From Streptomyces sp. NRRL B-3428 (GTDB lineage: Bacteria > Actinomycetota > Actinomycetes > Streptomycetales > Streptomycetaceae): a stretch of DNA of 64,000 bases. Both the position numbers and the translations under genes were made by a program. This document shows positions 56,092-64,000 of this stretch, in pieces. The notes below the pieces were generated by a model that searched no databases, was not told the origin of the DNA, and saw only the letters and a program-made list of their open reading frames with translations. How positions within the stretch are numbered: the first letter of the stretch is position 1; every line of letters starts with the position of its first letter. The DNA is taken from positions 248,001-312,000 of the forward strand of contig JOGW01000007.1 in the NCBI GenBank assembly GCA_000721375.1, written 5' to 3'.

Positions 56092-57650
56092 GCCTGGCCT
56101 CCGCCCTGCGAATAGTTGACGCCGCCGGCACCGGGCGGTGCCTGGTGCGGGATACGGGCCTGGTCCTCGGCCTGGTCCTCGGCGGCGGCCGTCTGCCGCT
56201 CGGCGACCACGTCCTTGACGGCTTCGAGCACGCCCTTGTAGCCAGAGCAGCGGCAGAGGTTTCCGCACAGCGCCTGGCGGGCCTCGCGCTCACTCGGCTG
56301 CGGATTGCCTTCGAGCAGATCGTGCACGGTCATCGCCATGCCCGGCACACAGAAACCGCACTGCACGGCGCAACTGGCCGCGAGCGCCCGCTGCACGTCG
56401 GAGGGCTGTCCGTCCTGGGCGAGGCCTTCCACCGTACGGACTTCGCTGCTCGCCGCCGTCGCGGCGGGCACCAGGCAGGAGGCCACGAGCCGGCCGTCGA
56501 CCTGCACCGCGCACGCACCGCACTCGCCCTGCGAGCAGCCGTCCTTCGCACCGGCAAGGCCGAGGCGCTCGCGCAGGACGTAGAGCAGTGACTCGCCGAT
56601 CCAGGCATCGGTGACGGGGCGGTCGGCGCCGTTCACGCGCAGGACGTAGGAGGCGAGGGGGTGTTCGTCGCCGAAGGGCGAGAGGGGTGCGGGGTGTTCC
56701 TCGGGTGCCGGTGCGTCTTCGGGTCCCTGCGCGTCTTCGGGTCCTCGTGCGTCTTCGGCTGCCTGGGCCGCGGGTACCTCGGCGGAGGACCCCTCGGCGA
56801 CCGGGTCACCGGCGGCCGGGGAGTCGGCGGCCGGATCCTCGTCCGCGGGCGGGGAGTTTTCCTGCGATACGTCGGTTTCGTCCGACTCCTGTGCGACAGA
56901 GGCCGCTTCAGGAGCGGGGGCCGGCTCCTCGGGCAGCAGATGGGCCCACGGCGCCGGAGCTCCGCCCGGCAGCGTCGCGGGCGCGCGGTCGGCCCACTGG
57001 TCGACCAGCGAGGACGAGCTGAACTCGCCCGATTCATCCGGAAGATCACCCTGCGCGAGCGGGATCGACCACTGCCCGGTGACATGCGCCTGAGCGGCGG
57101 CGGCAGCGGCAGCGGCCGGATCGGCCTCGGGAGCCGAGGACTCGGCGGGCGCCTCGGTGAACGACCACTGCCCGGTCATCCCCGTCTCGTGCTGCGGCGC
57201 GGGCCGCTGCGGCGCGTTGGGCTCGGGCCACTGGACGGGCGCCGGCGCGGGCTCGTGCACAGCGGCCGGCTCCGGCTCGGCGCTCATCTGCGGCACGAGC
57301 GAGGGGATCATGAAGGTCCCGGTGGCCGCCGGATCGGCCGCCGCACCGGGCACGACCGAGATCTGCGGCGGTACGAAGCTGCCGCCGGGCGCCGCGAGCG
57401 GAGTGTCCGCGAACCCTTCGGGCAGCGAGACGAAGGCCGTGGCGTCACCGTCGTACTCGCCCTGGCCACTGGGCTGCCAGCCGCCGTGCCCGTACGAACC
57501 GTGCCCGCCGTCCCCGTGGCTGCCGTTCCCGTGCCCGCCGTTCCCGTACGAACCGGGCGATCCGTCCCCGTACGAGCCCTCGCCCGACTGCCCGTTGCTC
57601 ACGTACCCGTCCCCGTAGCCGGTGGCGCCGTTGTTCTGCGGACCGCTCAT
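56088..57650 (-). CDS. 2Fe-2S subunit of the molybdenum hydroxylase with long disordered N-terminus
   Basis: A 520-residue protein. The C-terminal 170 residues form the normal two-cluster 2Fe-2S subunit (GCSQGECGACAVQVDGRLV, then CGFCVPGM and CGNLCRCSGY), which would accept electrons from the molybdenum centre. Usual relatives have about 160-200 residues. Here about 330 extra N-terminal residues are Gly/Ser/Tyr-rich and then Ala/Pro/Glu-rich, with short aromatic motifs spaced along the chain (DATAFVSLPEG, TGTFMIPSLVP, TGQWSFTEAP, TGQWSIPLAQG). They look disordered and may bind partners. The start ATG 57650 overlaps the FAD subunit gene (ATGA). Confidence 0.9.
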   Translation of the reverse strand: MSGPQNNGATGYGDGYVSNGQSGEGSYGDGSPGSYGNGGHGNGSHGDGGHGSYGHGGWQPSGQGEYDGDATAFVSLPEGFADTPLAAPGGSFVPPQISVVPGAAADPAATGTFMIPSLVPQMSAEPEPAAVHEPAPAPVQWPEPNAPQRPAPQHETGMTGQWSFTEAPAESSAPEADPAAAAAAAAQAHVTGQWSIPLAQGDLPDESGEFSSSSLVDQWADRAPATLPGGAPAPWAHLLPEEPAPAPEAASVAQESDETDVSQENSPPADEDPAADSPAAGDPVAEGSSAEVPAAQAAEDARGPEDAQGPEDAPAPEEHPAPLSPFGDEHPLASYVLRVNGADRPVTDAWIGESLLYVLRERLGLAGAKDGCSQGECGACAVQVDGRLVASCLVPAATAASSEVRTVEGLAQDGQPSDVQRALAASCAVQCGFCVPGMAMTVHDLLEGNPQPSEREARQALCGNLCRCSGYKGVLEAVKDVVAERQTAAAEDQAEDQARIPHQAPPGAGGVNYSQGGGQA

Positions 57651-58534
57651 GCCAGCGCCCTCCCCAGGGCCCGCCGGGCGAGGACGGCGACCGTGCGGCG
57701 CAGCTGCTGCACGGCGGCCGGCAGCTCCTGCGGAGTGCCGTCCGGCGCCTGGTCGGGGATGCAGGCCGCAGCGACGTAGTCACCGAAGGCGTGCAGCGCC
57801 TCGGGGGCGAGCGCGCGCTCGGCGTCCCAGTCGATCAGGGAGGCGATCCAGCGCTCGGCCTCGAGCGGACGCAGCGGCATCGGTGCGACGGCGCCCACCG
57901 CACAGCGCACCCCGCGCCGCGCGGGGTCGAGCACGAGGGCGACGGAGGCGAGGGCGCGTCCGGGGCCGGTACGGCCGGTCGCCTTGAGGTAGACCTGCGG
58001 GGCGTGCAGCAGCGGAACCCGTACGAAACCGATGAGTTCACCACCGCGCAGCCGCTCCATCCCGGCGAGCAGATGCGAGACGGGCACTTCACGGCGAACG
58101 CCGCCGGGGCCCGCGACGATCAGCTCGGCCTCGAGTGCGGCAAGCACGGGCAGCGAGTCACCGGTGGGGGCCGCGGTGGCGATGTTGCCGCCGAGCGTTC
58201 CGGCGTTACGGATGGTGGGCGGTCCGGCCGCGCGCGCTGCGGCGGCGAGCGCGGGGATCAGGGCGGCGAAGTCGGGGCGGCCCATACGGGCGTGGGTGAG
58301 TCCGGCGCCGAGCAGTGCGTGGCCGTCCTGGTACTGCCAGCCGCGGATCTCGGCGATCTTCCCGAGGCTCACCAGACCGGCGGGCCGGAGCAGTCCCTTG
58401 TTCACCGACGCCATGAGATCGGTACCGCCGGCGACGGGCACGGCGGCGGGCATGGCGGAGAGTGCCGCGACCGCCTCGTCGAGCGAGGACGGCAACGTCA
58501 CGGACTGCGCCACCTGCGGTGCGTGCGTGGTCAA
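57647..58534 (-). CDS. FAD-binding subunit of the molybdenum hydroxylase
   Basis: A 295-residue CoxM/CutM-type FAD subunit. The PCMH-type FAD-binding domain is marked by AAVPVAGGTDLMASVNKGLL, GPPTIRNAGTLGGNIATAAP and SLPVLAALEAELIV, with the C-terminal domain ending in LARRALGRALA. It receives electrons from the 2Fe-2S subunit and passes them to an acceptor. It is first in a tightly overlapping three-gene operon. The substrate (purine, aldehyde or N-heterocycle) is unknown. Confidence 0.92.
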   Translation of the reverse strand: MTTHAPQVAQSVTLPSSLDEAVAALSAMPAAVPVAGGTDLMASVNKGLLRPAGLVSLGKIAEIRGWQYQDGHALLGAGLTHARMGRPDFAALIPALAAAARAAGPPTIRNAGTLGGNIATAAPTGDSLPVLAALEAELIVAGPGGVRREVPVSHLLAGMERLRGGELIGFVRVPLLHAPQVYLKATGRTGPGRALASVALVLDPARRGVRCAVGAVAPMPLRPLEAERWIASLIDWDAERALAPEALHAFGDYVAAACIPDQAPDGTPQELPAAVQQLRRTVAVLARRALGRALA

Positions 58535-58843
58535 GACCGGCTGCCCCTTCCAGTGCCCGACTCATGAGGCCGTGGTGTGTCTGCTGCTCCCCCTAGCTCT
58601 TCGAGCAGGGTGGTGCCCCCGGTACGGTACGTGCTCACAGGCCGGACGTGGCAACTCTGGCACATCTTCCGGGCCCACCGACGCGGGGGTCCACTAGGAC
58701 CCTTTCGTACGGGAATTCGCGTAATGCCCGGATTTCATACGGCATTGCCCACCAGCGCTTCTCGACGCCGAAGACACCTCACGCGGTGCGGAGCGACCAC
58801 GCTCCCAGGGCCGCACCCCCGGGACGCGTGGCTCCCGCACACC
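58535..58843. other. Intergenic region upstream of the molybdenum hydroxylase operon
   Basis: No gene is supported in these 309 bases. It holds the second copy of the GC-rich hairpin repeat (58589-58610), a loose inverted repeat AATGCC/GGCATT (58723-58728 and 58741-58746) and the promoter of the operon. The GH20 gene ends at its other side, in the same direction. Confidence 0.45.
58589..58610. repeat. Streptomyces-type intergenic hairpin repeat, copy 2
   Basis: CCCCCTAGCTCTTCGAGC followed by AGGG; inverted relative to copy 1 at 53344-53372 and sharing its AGCTCTTCGAGCAGGG core. It lies 55 bp upstream of the FAD subunit start. Confidence 0.72.
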
Positions 58844-60502
58844 TCACACGTTTGGGGGCGCCCCCTCGATCGGGCGTCCGAGCACACCCGGTCGCTTCTG
58901 CCAGGGCAACGGGCCGCCGGGCGGCCGGAAATCGACACCGAGCGCCTCAAGTCGCGCGTAGTGCGCGCCCATTCGCCGCTCGAAATCCGCGAAGTCCCGC
59001 TCGTCGGCCGGCGGCAGCGCGCTCCAGGCCACCTCGGCGAAGGCCGAGAGCCGGGGGAACGCCTGGTAGTCCACGCGCGCCTGGCTCTCCATCACCTCGG
59101 TCCACAGGTTCGCCTGCGTCCCGAGTACGTGCGCGGCCTCCTCCTCGGTCAGCTGCGGGGGCACGGGCTCGAAGCGGTAGACGTCCTGCAGAGTCCGTAC
59201 GAAGCCGATGGGCATCGGCTCGTCCGCGCCGCCGTCCTGCCGGTGGTCCAAGTACACCTGCTGCTCAGGGCACATGACGACGTCGTGGCCCGCCTGCGCG
59301 GCCGCGATCCCGCCCGCGTACCCGCGCCAGCTGGAGACGGCCGCGCCCTCCGCGAGCCCGCCCTCCAGGATCTCGTCCCAGCCGATGAGCCGCCGCCCCC
59401 GCTCGGTGAGCCAGCGGTCGAAGTGCCGGATGAACCAGGACTGCAGTTCGTCCTCGTCCTTGAGCCCGAGCTCACGCATCCGCTCCTGTGCGTAAGCGGA
59501 CTGCTTCCACTGCTCCTTGGGGCACTCGTCACCGCCGATGTGCACGAACGGCGACACGTCCTCGGGGAACAGCTCCAGGAGCTCCTCGAAGACCCCCTCG
59601 TAGAACCGGAGCACGGTGTCGGAGGGTGCGAGCACGTTGGGGCTGACTCCCCAGTTGTCCCAGACGCCCAGGGTCGCGGTGTCGATCACGTCGGTGTTGC
59701 CGAGTTCGGGGTACGCGGTGATCGTGGCCTGCGAGTGTCCGGGGATGTCGATCTCCGGCACGACCCGGATATGCCGCTCGCGGGCGTACGCGACGATCTC
59801 CCGTATGTCGTCCTGCGTGTAGAAGCCGCCGTGCGGCTTCTCCTCCCACAGCGGCGAGGCGCGGTGCCCGAACTTGGTCCGCTCCCGCCATGAACCGACC
59901 TCGGTCAGCCGCGGGTGGCGCTTGATCTCGATCCGCCAGCCCTGGTCGTCGGTCAGATGGAAGTGGAAGACGTTGAGCTTGTGCGCGGCCATGAGGTCGA
60001 GATAGCGGAGCACCCCGTCCTTGTGCAGGAAGTGCCGGGAGACGTCGAGCATCATGCCGCGCCAGCCGAAGCGGGGCTTGTCCTCGACGGTGAGGTGCGG
60101 GAGGTCCCAGTCCTGGCCGGGACGGACCGGCGCTCGGCGGTACGCGTCGGGCCCGAGCAGCTGCCGCAGGGTCTGGGCGCCCCAGAACACCCCGGCGGGG
60201 GCGGCGGCTTCGATCAGGACGGCCACGTCCTCGACGGAGCGGTCGGTGGAGAGCCGGTAGCCCTCGGCCCCCAACTCCCCTTCCAGCTCAGGCTTGATCC
60301 GCAGCACGATCGCGTGCGGCCCCTCACCCTCACTCAGCGCGAGACCGGTCGCGGCGCCGACGGTCGCGCGCAGCCACCGTGCGGCGCCTTCGGTGCCGGG
60401 GCCGGCGTGCAGGGAGGTCCGCTCGTCCAGCGAGAAGTAACCGGGGCTGTCGGCACGGCACTCGACAGTGACCGGTGCCGGTATGAGATCAGGTCGCGTC
60501 AT
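58844..60502 (-). CDS. GH20 beta-N-acetylhexosaminidase
   Basis: A 552-residue glycoside hydrolase family 20 enzyme. The catalytic pair is Asp325-Glu326 in HIGGDECP, with the substrate-assist region FGWRGMMLDVSRHFLHKDGV and VVPEIDIPGHSQATITAYPE. No signal peptide is visible, so it probably acts in the cytosol, releasing GlcNAc from imported chitobiose or amino-sugar glycosides. That would feed the same GlcNAc pathway as the nag PTS. No dre-like site was found upstream. ATG 60502 is the start; an earlier extension lacks family similarity. Confidence 0.93.
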   Translation of the reverse strand: MTRPDLIPAPVTVECRADSPGYFSLDERTSLHAGPGTEGAARWLRATVGAATGLALSEGEGPHAIVLRIKPELEGELGAEGYRLSTDRSVEDVAVLIEAAAPAGVFWGAQTLRQLLGPDAYRRAPVRPGQDWDLPHLTVEDKPRFGWRGMMLDVSRHFLHKDGVLRYLDLMAAHKLNVFHFHLTDDQGWRIEIKRHPRLTEVGSWRERTKFGHRASPLWEEKPHGGFYTQDDIREIVAYARERHIRVVPEIDIPGHSQATITAYPELGNTDVIDTATLGVWDNWGVSPNVLAPSDTVLRFYEGVFEELLELFPEDVSPFVHIGGDECPKEQWKQSAYAQERMRELGLKDEDELQSWFIRHFDRWLTERGRRLIGWDEILEGGLAEGAAVSSWRGYAGGIAAAQAGHDVVMCPEQQVYLDHRQDGGADEPMPIGFVRTLQDVYRFEPVPPQLTEEEAAHVLGTQANLWTEVMESQARVDYQAFPRLSAFAEVAWSALPPADERDFADFERRMGAHYARLEALGVDFRPPGGPLPWQKRPGVLGRPIEGAPPNV

Positions 60503-60611
60503 GCGTCCGACCCTGCCATGGGGACGGCATACGCAACGAGCCTGAAAAAACAACCGACTCCGGCGCGCGCCGCAGCGCACACCGGAGCCGTACGACCGGC
60601 CGGAAGGCGGG

Positions 60612-60899
60612 CTACTTCTTGCCGCCGTCCTTGTCCTTGCCGCCGCCGCTGTCCCCCATGGACTCGTAGATCTCCTTGCACAGGGGGCAGACCGGGTACT
60701 TCTTCGGGTCGCGGCCCGGGACCCAGACCTTGCCGCAGAGCGCGACGACGGGGGTGCCGTCGACCGCGCTCGCCATGATCTTGTCCTTCTGGACGTAGTG
60801 GGCGTAGCGCTCGTGGTCGCCGTCACCGTGCGACACCTGGGGTGTCGGCTCTACGAGGGTCCCCGTACCTGCGCCGCGCTCGGGCTCAAGAGTGCTCAT
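60612..60899 (-). CDS. DUF3039 family small zinc-binding-like protein
   Basis: A 95-residue DUF3039 protein (HERYAHYVQKDKIMASAVDG, VVALCGKVWVPGRDPKKYPV, CPLCKEIYE). The two CxxC-like pairs (ALCG and CPLC) probably bind one zinc ion, as in a zinc ribbon. The C-terminus is Lys/Gly-rich. The family is restricted to actinobacteria and has no known function. ATG 60899 is chosen; a longer upstream frame has no family similarity. Confidence 0.88.
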   Translation of the reverse strand: MSTLEPERGAGTGTLVEPTPQVSHGDGDHERYAHYVQKDKIMASAVDGTPVVALCGKVWVPGRDPKKYPVCPLCKEIYESMGDSGGGKDKDGGKK

Positions 60900-60978
60900 A
60901 CTTCCAAAGGCTACCGAAGCCGCAGGGCAAAGGCGTCCGGGCGTCAACCGGCCGGACGGACAGGGATCCGGACCTTCG

Positions 60979-61015
60979 ATTAAGGGAGGGATCACCTAAT
61001 TAAGGGATGGATCGT
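60979..61015. repeat. 20-bp-period duplication at the algH 3' end
   Basis: ATTAAGGGAGGGATC at 60979-60993 and ATTAAGGGATGGATC at 60999-61013 differ by one base. The second covers the last codons of the AlgH/YqgE gene; the TAG stop (60996-60998) lies between the two copies. Confidence 0.78.
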
Positions 61016-61574
61016 CCGGATATGTCGCGATCATCGCCAGCTCACTGCGCTGCCGCCTGAGCACCGCACGCCACAGCTTCTCCGGCGCCGGCGAGGACAC
61101 GTCCCCGGGCTCGGACTCCACCACGTACCAAGCGCCGTCCGCCAACTCGTCCTCCAGCTGACCCGGTCCCCAGCCCGAGTACCCGGCGAAGATCCGCAGC
61201 GAGCCGAGCGCCGCCGCGAGCAGTTCCGGCGGGGCTTCGAGGTCCACGACCCCGATCGCACCGTGCACCCGGCGCCAGCCGAGGGGCGCGCGTTCCGACG
61301 AGTCGCCGGGAATGACGGCCACGCCGAGCGCCGAATCCAGCGATACGGGACCGCCCTGGAAGACGACCCCCGGCTCACCGGCCAGCTCCGCCCAGCCGTC
61401 GAGGATGTCCCCGACCCCCACGGGCGTGGGCCGGTTGAGGACAACGCCGAGCGAACCCTCCTCGTCGTGGTCGAGCAGGAGGACGACCGCGCGGTCGAAG
61501 TTCGGGTCCGCCAGGGCGGGGGTGGCCACGAGCAACCGCCCTGTGAGCGAGGACACCTCGGTCATGGTCGACAT
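60996..61574 (-). CDS. AlgH/YqgE family (UPF0301) protein
   Basis: A 192-residue protein of the AlgH/YqgE family: SLTGRLLVATPALADPNFDR, VVLLLDHDEEGSLGVVLNRP, VFQGGPVSLDSALGV, GYSGWGPGQLEDEL and GAWYVVES. It has an alpha/beta fold without known catalytic residues; proposed roles include transcriptional or stress regulation. ATG 61574 (MSTMTEV) is used, with ATG 61565 as alternative. The DUF3039 gene follows 96 bp downstream. It diverges from murA. Confidence 0.92.
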   Translation of the reverse strand: MSTMTEVSSLTGRLLVATPALADPNFDRAVVLLLDHDEEGSLGVVLNRPTPVGVGDILDGWAELAGEPGVVFQGGPVSLDSALGVAVIPGDSSERAPLGWRRVHGAIGVVDLEAPPELLAAALGSLRIFAGYSGWGPGQLEDELADGAWYVVESEPGDVSSPAPEKLWRAVLRRQRSELAMIATYPDDPSLN

Positions 61575-61835
61575 GATCCCGCATATCCGGCCGCGGTGGA
61601 CAGACACAGGCCCGTCACAGCCCCATATCCGGTGGTGAGCGCGGCACCGCGGCGGCTACGGCGGAAGGCTTACCGCCCCTTCATCCGGTGACCGTACGCA
61701 GCTGCGAAGGCACTGCTCGTATTGTGGCGAACCCATGACGGTTCTGAAGCGCCCGCGGGCTTCCGGAACAGGGGTGTACGGCCATTACGCTTGCACCTTC
61801 GGCCCACCTGCCCGACTCATCGGAACGCGAGATAC

Positions 61836-63182
61836 ATGACCGTCAACGGCACCGACGACGTACTCCTTGTCCACGGCGGCACCCCGCTCGAGGGCGAGAT
61901 CCGTGTCCGCGGAGCTAAGAACCTCGTGCCCAAGGCGATGGTCGCCGCGCTGCTCGGCCACGAGCCGAGCCGACTGCGCAATGTGCCCGACATCCGCGAC
62001 GTCCGCGTGGTGCGGGGCCTGCTGCAGCTGCACGGTGTGACCGTCCGCCCGGGCGACGAGCCGGGCGAACTGGTGATGGACCCCTCGCACGTCGAGAGCG
62101 CGAACGTCGCGGACATCGACGCGCACGCCGGGTCGTCGCGTATCCCGATCCTGCTCTGCGGCCCGCTGCTCCACCGCCTCGGCCACGCGTTCATCCCGGG
62201 CCTGGGCGGCTGCGACATCGGCGGCCGGCCGATCGACTTCCACTTCGAGGTGCTCCGCAAGTTCGGCGCGACCATCGAGAAGCGCGAGGGCGGCCAGTAC
62301 CTGGAGGCCCCCGAGCGGCTGCGCGGCTGCAAGATCCGGCTGCCCTACCCGTCCGTGGGTGCGACCGAGCAGGTGCTCCTGACAGCCGTACTGGCCGAGG
62401 GCGTCACCGAGTTGTCCAACGCGGCCGTCGAGCCCGAGATCGAGGACCTCATCTGCGTACTGCAGAAGATGGGCGCGATCATCGCTATGGACACCGACCG
62501 GACCATCCTGATCACCGGTGTCGACCGGCTCGGCGGCTACAACCACAAGGCGCTCTCCGACCGCCTGGAAGCGGCCTCCTGGGCCTCTGCCGCCCTTGCC
62601 ACCGAGGGCAACATCTACGTACGCGGCGCACAGCAGCGCACGATGATGACCTTCCTCAACACCTACCGGAAGGTCGGCGGCGCCTTCGAGATCGACGACG
62701 AGGGCATCCGCTTCTGGCACCCGGGCGGCTCGCTCAACGCCATAGCTCTCGAGACGGACGTCCACCCGGGCTTCCAGACCGACTGGCAGCAGCCGCTGGT
62801 CGTCGCGCTGACGCAGGCCGCGGGCCTGTCGATCGTCCACGAGACGGTCTACGAGTCGCGCCTCGGCTTCACCTCCGCGCTCAACCAGATGGGCGCGCAC
62901 ATCCAGCTCTACCGCGAGTGCCTCGGCGGCTCCGACTGCCGCTTCGGGCAGCGCAACTTCCTGCACTCCGCGGTGGTTTCGGGCCCGACCAAACTCCAGG
63001 GCGCGGACCTCGTGATCCCCGACCTGCGCGGCGGCTTCTCGTACCTGATCGCGGCGCTGGCCGCCCAGGGCACGTCCCGCGTGCACGGCATCGACCTGAT
63101 CAACCGCGGCTACGAGAACTTCATGGAGAAGCTCGTGGAGCTCGGCGCGAAGGTCGAACTGCCGGGCGGTGCGCTCGTCTAG
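61836..63182 (+). CDS. murA: UDP-N-acetylglucosamine 1-carboxyvinyltransferase
   Basis: A 448-residue enzyme for the first committed step of peptidoglycan synthesis, adding enolpyruvate from PEP to UDP-GlcNAc. The catalytic loop GLGGCDIGGRPIDFH contains Cys126, the fosfomycin target, where Mycobacterium has Asp. Other marks are VRGAKNLVPKAMVAALLG at the N-terminus, EQVLLTAVLAEGVTEL, and the C-terminal DLRGGFSYLIAALAAQGTSR. ATG 61836 begins the family sequence; the upstream frame is unrelated. The ribosome site is weak. A HAD gene follows after a terminator. Confidence 0.96.
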   Translation: MTVNGTDDVLLVHGGTPLEGEIRVRGAKNLVPKAMVAALLGHEPSRLRNVPDIRDVRVVRGLLQLHGVTVRPGDEPGELVMDPSHVESANVADIDAHAGSSRIPILLCGPLLHRLGHAFIPGLGGCDIGGRPIDFHFEVLRKFGATIEKREGGQYLEAPERLRGCKIRLPYPSVGATEQVLLTAVLAEGVTELSNAAVEPEIEDLICVLQKMGAIIAMDTDRTILITGVDRLGGYNHKALSDRLEAASWASAALATEGNIYVRGAQQRTMMTFLNTYRKVGGAFEIDDEGIRFWHPGGSLNAIALETDVHPGFQTDWQQPLVVALTQAAGLSIVHETVYESRLGFTSALNQMGAHIQLYRECLGGSDCRFGQRNFLHSAVVSGPTKLQGADLVIPDLRGGFSYLIAALAAQGTSRVHGIDLINRGYENFMEKLVELGAKVELPGGALV

Positions 63183-63201
63183 ATCTTCTGCTTGTACGTT
63201 T

Positions 63202-63235
63202 CCGGGGCGGCGCCACTCAGTTGGCGCCGCCCCGG
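63202..63235. terminator. Terminator after murA
   Basis: CCGGGGCGGCGCCA pairs perfectly with its complement across a 6-nt loop, 20 bp after the murA stop. Confidence 0.85.
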
Positions 63236-63258
63236 TTCCGTTGCTCCAGGAGGCCGCC

Positions 63259-63909
63259 ATGGTCACGCTCCCCCGCCCCGCCGCCCTGCTCTGCGACATG
63301 GACGGCACGCTCGTGGACACCGAGCACGCCTGGCTCGATGTCGTACGGGAATTCCTCGCGGCGGAGGGACGGTTGCTCCCGCCGTCCGAGCTCGCACCGT
63401 TCGCAGGCGCGACGATCGACGCGGCCGCGTCACTTCTCGTACGGGATCAACTGACCACTCGCCCGCAGGAGGAGACGGCCCGTGCGCTGGACAAGGCCTT
63501 CACGGAGGCCGTGGCGCAGGGTGTGGCGGTCCAGCCGGGCGCGCTCGCACTGCTGGACCGGGCACGGGAACTGGGCGTTGCGACGGCGCTGGTGACGTCG
63601 TCCGAACGCCATGTCGCGGACCTGGTCCTCGCGACGCTCGGCCGCCACCGCTTCGACGTCTCCTTCGCGGAAGGAGAGTCGGCTCGCGGCAAGCCCTTCC
63701 CTGACCCGTACTTGAACGCGGCCGCCGCTCTGGGTGTGGACCCGTCCCTGTCCCTCGCCGTCGAGGACACGCCCACGGGGGCGGCTGCGGCGCTTTCTGC
63801 CGGGTGCCGCGTACTGGTGGTCCCGACGGTGCCGGGCATCCCGACGGGCCCACGCACGACGTTCGTACGGTCGTTGGCGGAGGTCCACCTCAGCCCTTGC
63901 GGAGCTTGA
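63259..63909 (+). CDS. HAD-superfamily hydrolase, beta-phosphoglucomutase-like
   Basis: A 216-residue HAD protein with DMDGTLVDTEHAW (nucleophile and acid/base Asp both present), VTSSERHV motif II, the Lys in ARGKPFPDPYLN and AVEDTPTGAAAAL motif IV. This subgroup includes beta-phosphoglucomutases and sugar-phosphate phosphatases; which substrate is used is not clear. ATG 63259 is preceded by CCAGGAGG. It is the last complete gene. Confidence 0.92.
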   Translation: MVTLPRPAALLCDMDGTLVDTEHAWLDVVREFLAAEGRLLPPSELAPFAGATIDAAASLLVRDQLTTRPQEETARALDKAFTEAVAQGVAVQPGALALLDRARELGVATALVTSSERHVADLVLATLGRHRFDVSFAEGESARGKPFPDPYLNAAAALGVDPSLSLAVEDTPTGAAAALSAGCRVLVVPTVPGIPTGPRTTFVRSLAEVHLSPCGA

Positions 63910-63968
63910 GCAGATCCGAACGAAGTCCGGATGCCGGGGTCCGGGGCGGAGCCCCTCGACCAACGACG

Positions 63969-64000
63969 AAGGGGCCCCCGGAAAGTTCCGGGGGCCCCTT
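63969..64000. terminator. Terminator at the window edge
   Basis: AAGGGGCCCCCGGA pairs perfectly with its complement across a 4-nt loop, ending at the last base shown. It lies 60 bp after the last HAD gene. Confidence 0.8.

Noticed and set aside
54034..56115. A 693-codon frame antisense to the molybdenum hydroxylase
   Set aside because: Low-complexity translation, no domain, and a clear family member on the other strand.
60503..60611. A dre site in front of the GH20 hexosaminidase
   Set aside because: I looked for a TGGTCTAGACCA-like palindrome and found none, so DasR control of this gene is not supported by the window.

Overview
The window is ordinary chromosomal sequence from a Streptomyces-type actinomycete. 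The evidence is very high GC with strong third-position bias (which creates long antisense shadow frames), many GTG starts, leaderless-looking promoters, an SsgA-like sporulation protein, DasR-type operators in front of GlcNAc phosphotransferase genes, the mycobacterial-type CysM/CysO/Mec cysteine route, and DUF1707, DUF3039, DUF2017 and RDD proteins. Gene order around nag-PTS, cysM/cysO, clpS, ssgG, hpd and murA looks like conserved Streptomyces core. No integrase, transposase, CRISPR array or large biosynthetic cluster was seen.

Layout. 1-4430 (minus): a partial membrane or exported protein, a DUF1707/LiaF-like protein and a three-gene ABC-2 exporter. 4618-7008: a class A penicillin-binding protein with a Gln/Gly-rich tail. 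7120-10681: a GroES-like protein, a DUF3618 protein, peroxiredoxin bcp, tRNA-Leu, rdgB, a small lipoprotein and rph. 10761-15101: GlcNAc PTS (EIIB, two EIIC paralogues) with three dre-like sites, then a TIM-barrel-like protein. 15108-17597: an MBL hydrolase, a membrane-tethered PemK-like protein and a secreted protein. 17761-19797: cysM, cysO, a Cys-containing leader peptide and the JAMM protease mec. 19922-25228: an amino-acid permease, DUF2017-clpS, pncB, pncA and a small unknown. 25351-31014: an M6 protease, a small membrane protein and two RDD proteins. 31268-37019: ssgG, a GlcD-like oxidase, a TPR protein, hppD and an Lrp/AsnC regulator. 37060-40850: an OpuC/ProU-type osmolyte importer. 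40949-46948: an ArsR-type regulator with a small coupled ORF, a PDZ-less Lon-like protease, an NSAR/OSBS enzyme with a GNAT partner, a HAD protein, an M20 desuccinylase and IclR. 47283-53736: a small membrane protein, an SF2 helicase, an MFS transporter, tRNA-Cys, a VOC protein, two GNATs and a short AhpD-like protein. 53803-58534: a three-subunit molybdenum hydroxylase. 58844-63909: GH20 hexosaminidase, DUF3039, AlgH/YqgE, murA and a HAD hydrolase.

Functional links. The PTS genes and the GH20 enzyme fit chitin and GlcNAc use under DasR. cysM, cysO and mec form one cysteine pathway, with the leader peptide as a likely sulfur sensor. pncA and pncB form the NAD salvage pair. The NSAR/OSBS, COG3375-like GNAT and M20 hydrolase together resemble the known N-succinyl-amino-acid racemase pathway that converts D- to L-amino acids.

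The least explained structural signal is a recurring local tandem duplication at gene 3' ends, often copying the stop codon (nagE2, pemK-like, mec, RDD, MFS and molybdenum hydroxylase genes; weaker at the helicase, AlgH and PBP genes). Other points of interest are a 14-bp phased repeat before the ArsR gene, a CysO tail extended beyond Gly-Gly, and a molybdenum hydroxylase large subunit in which the usual GVGE motif reads AASA.
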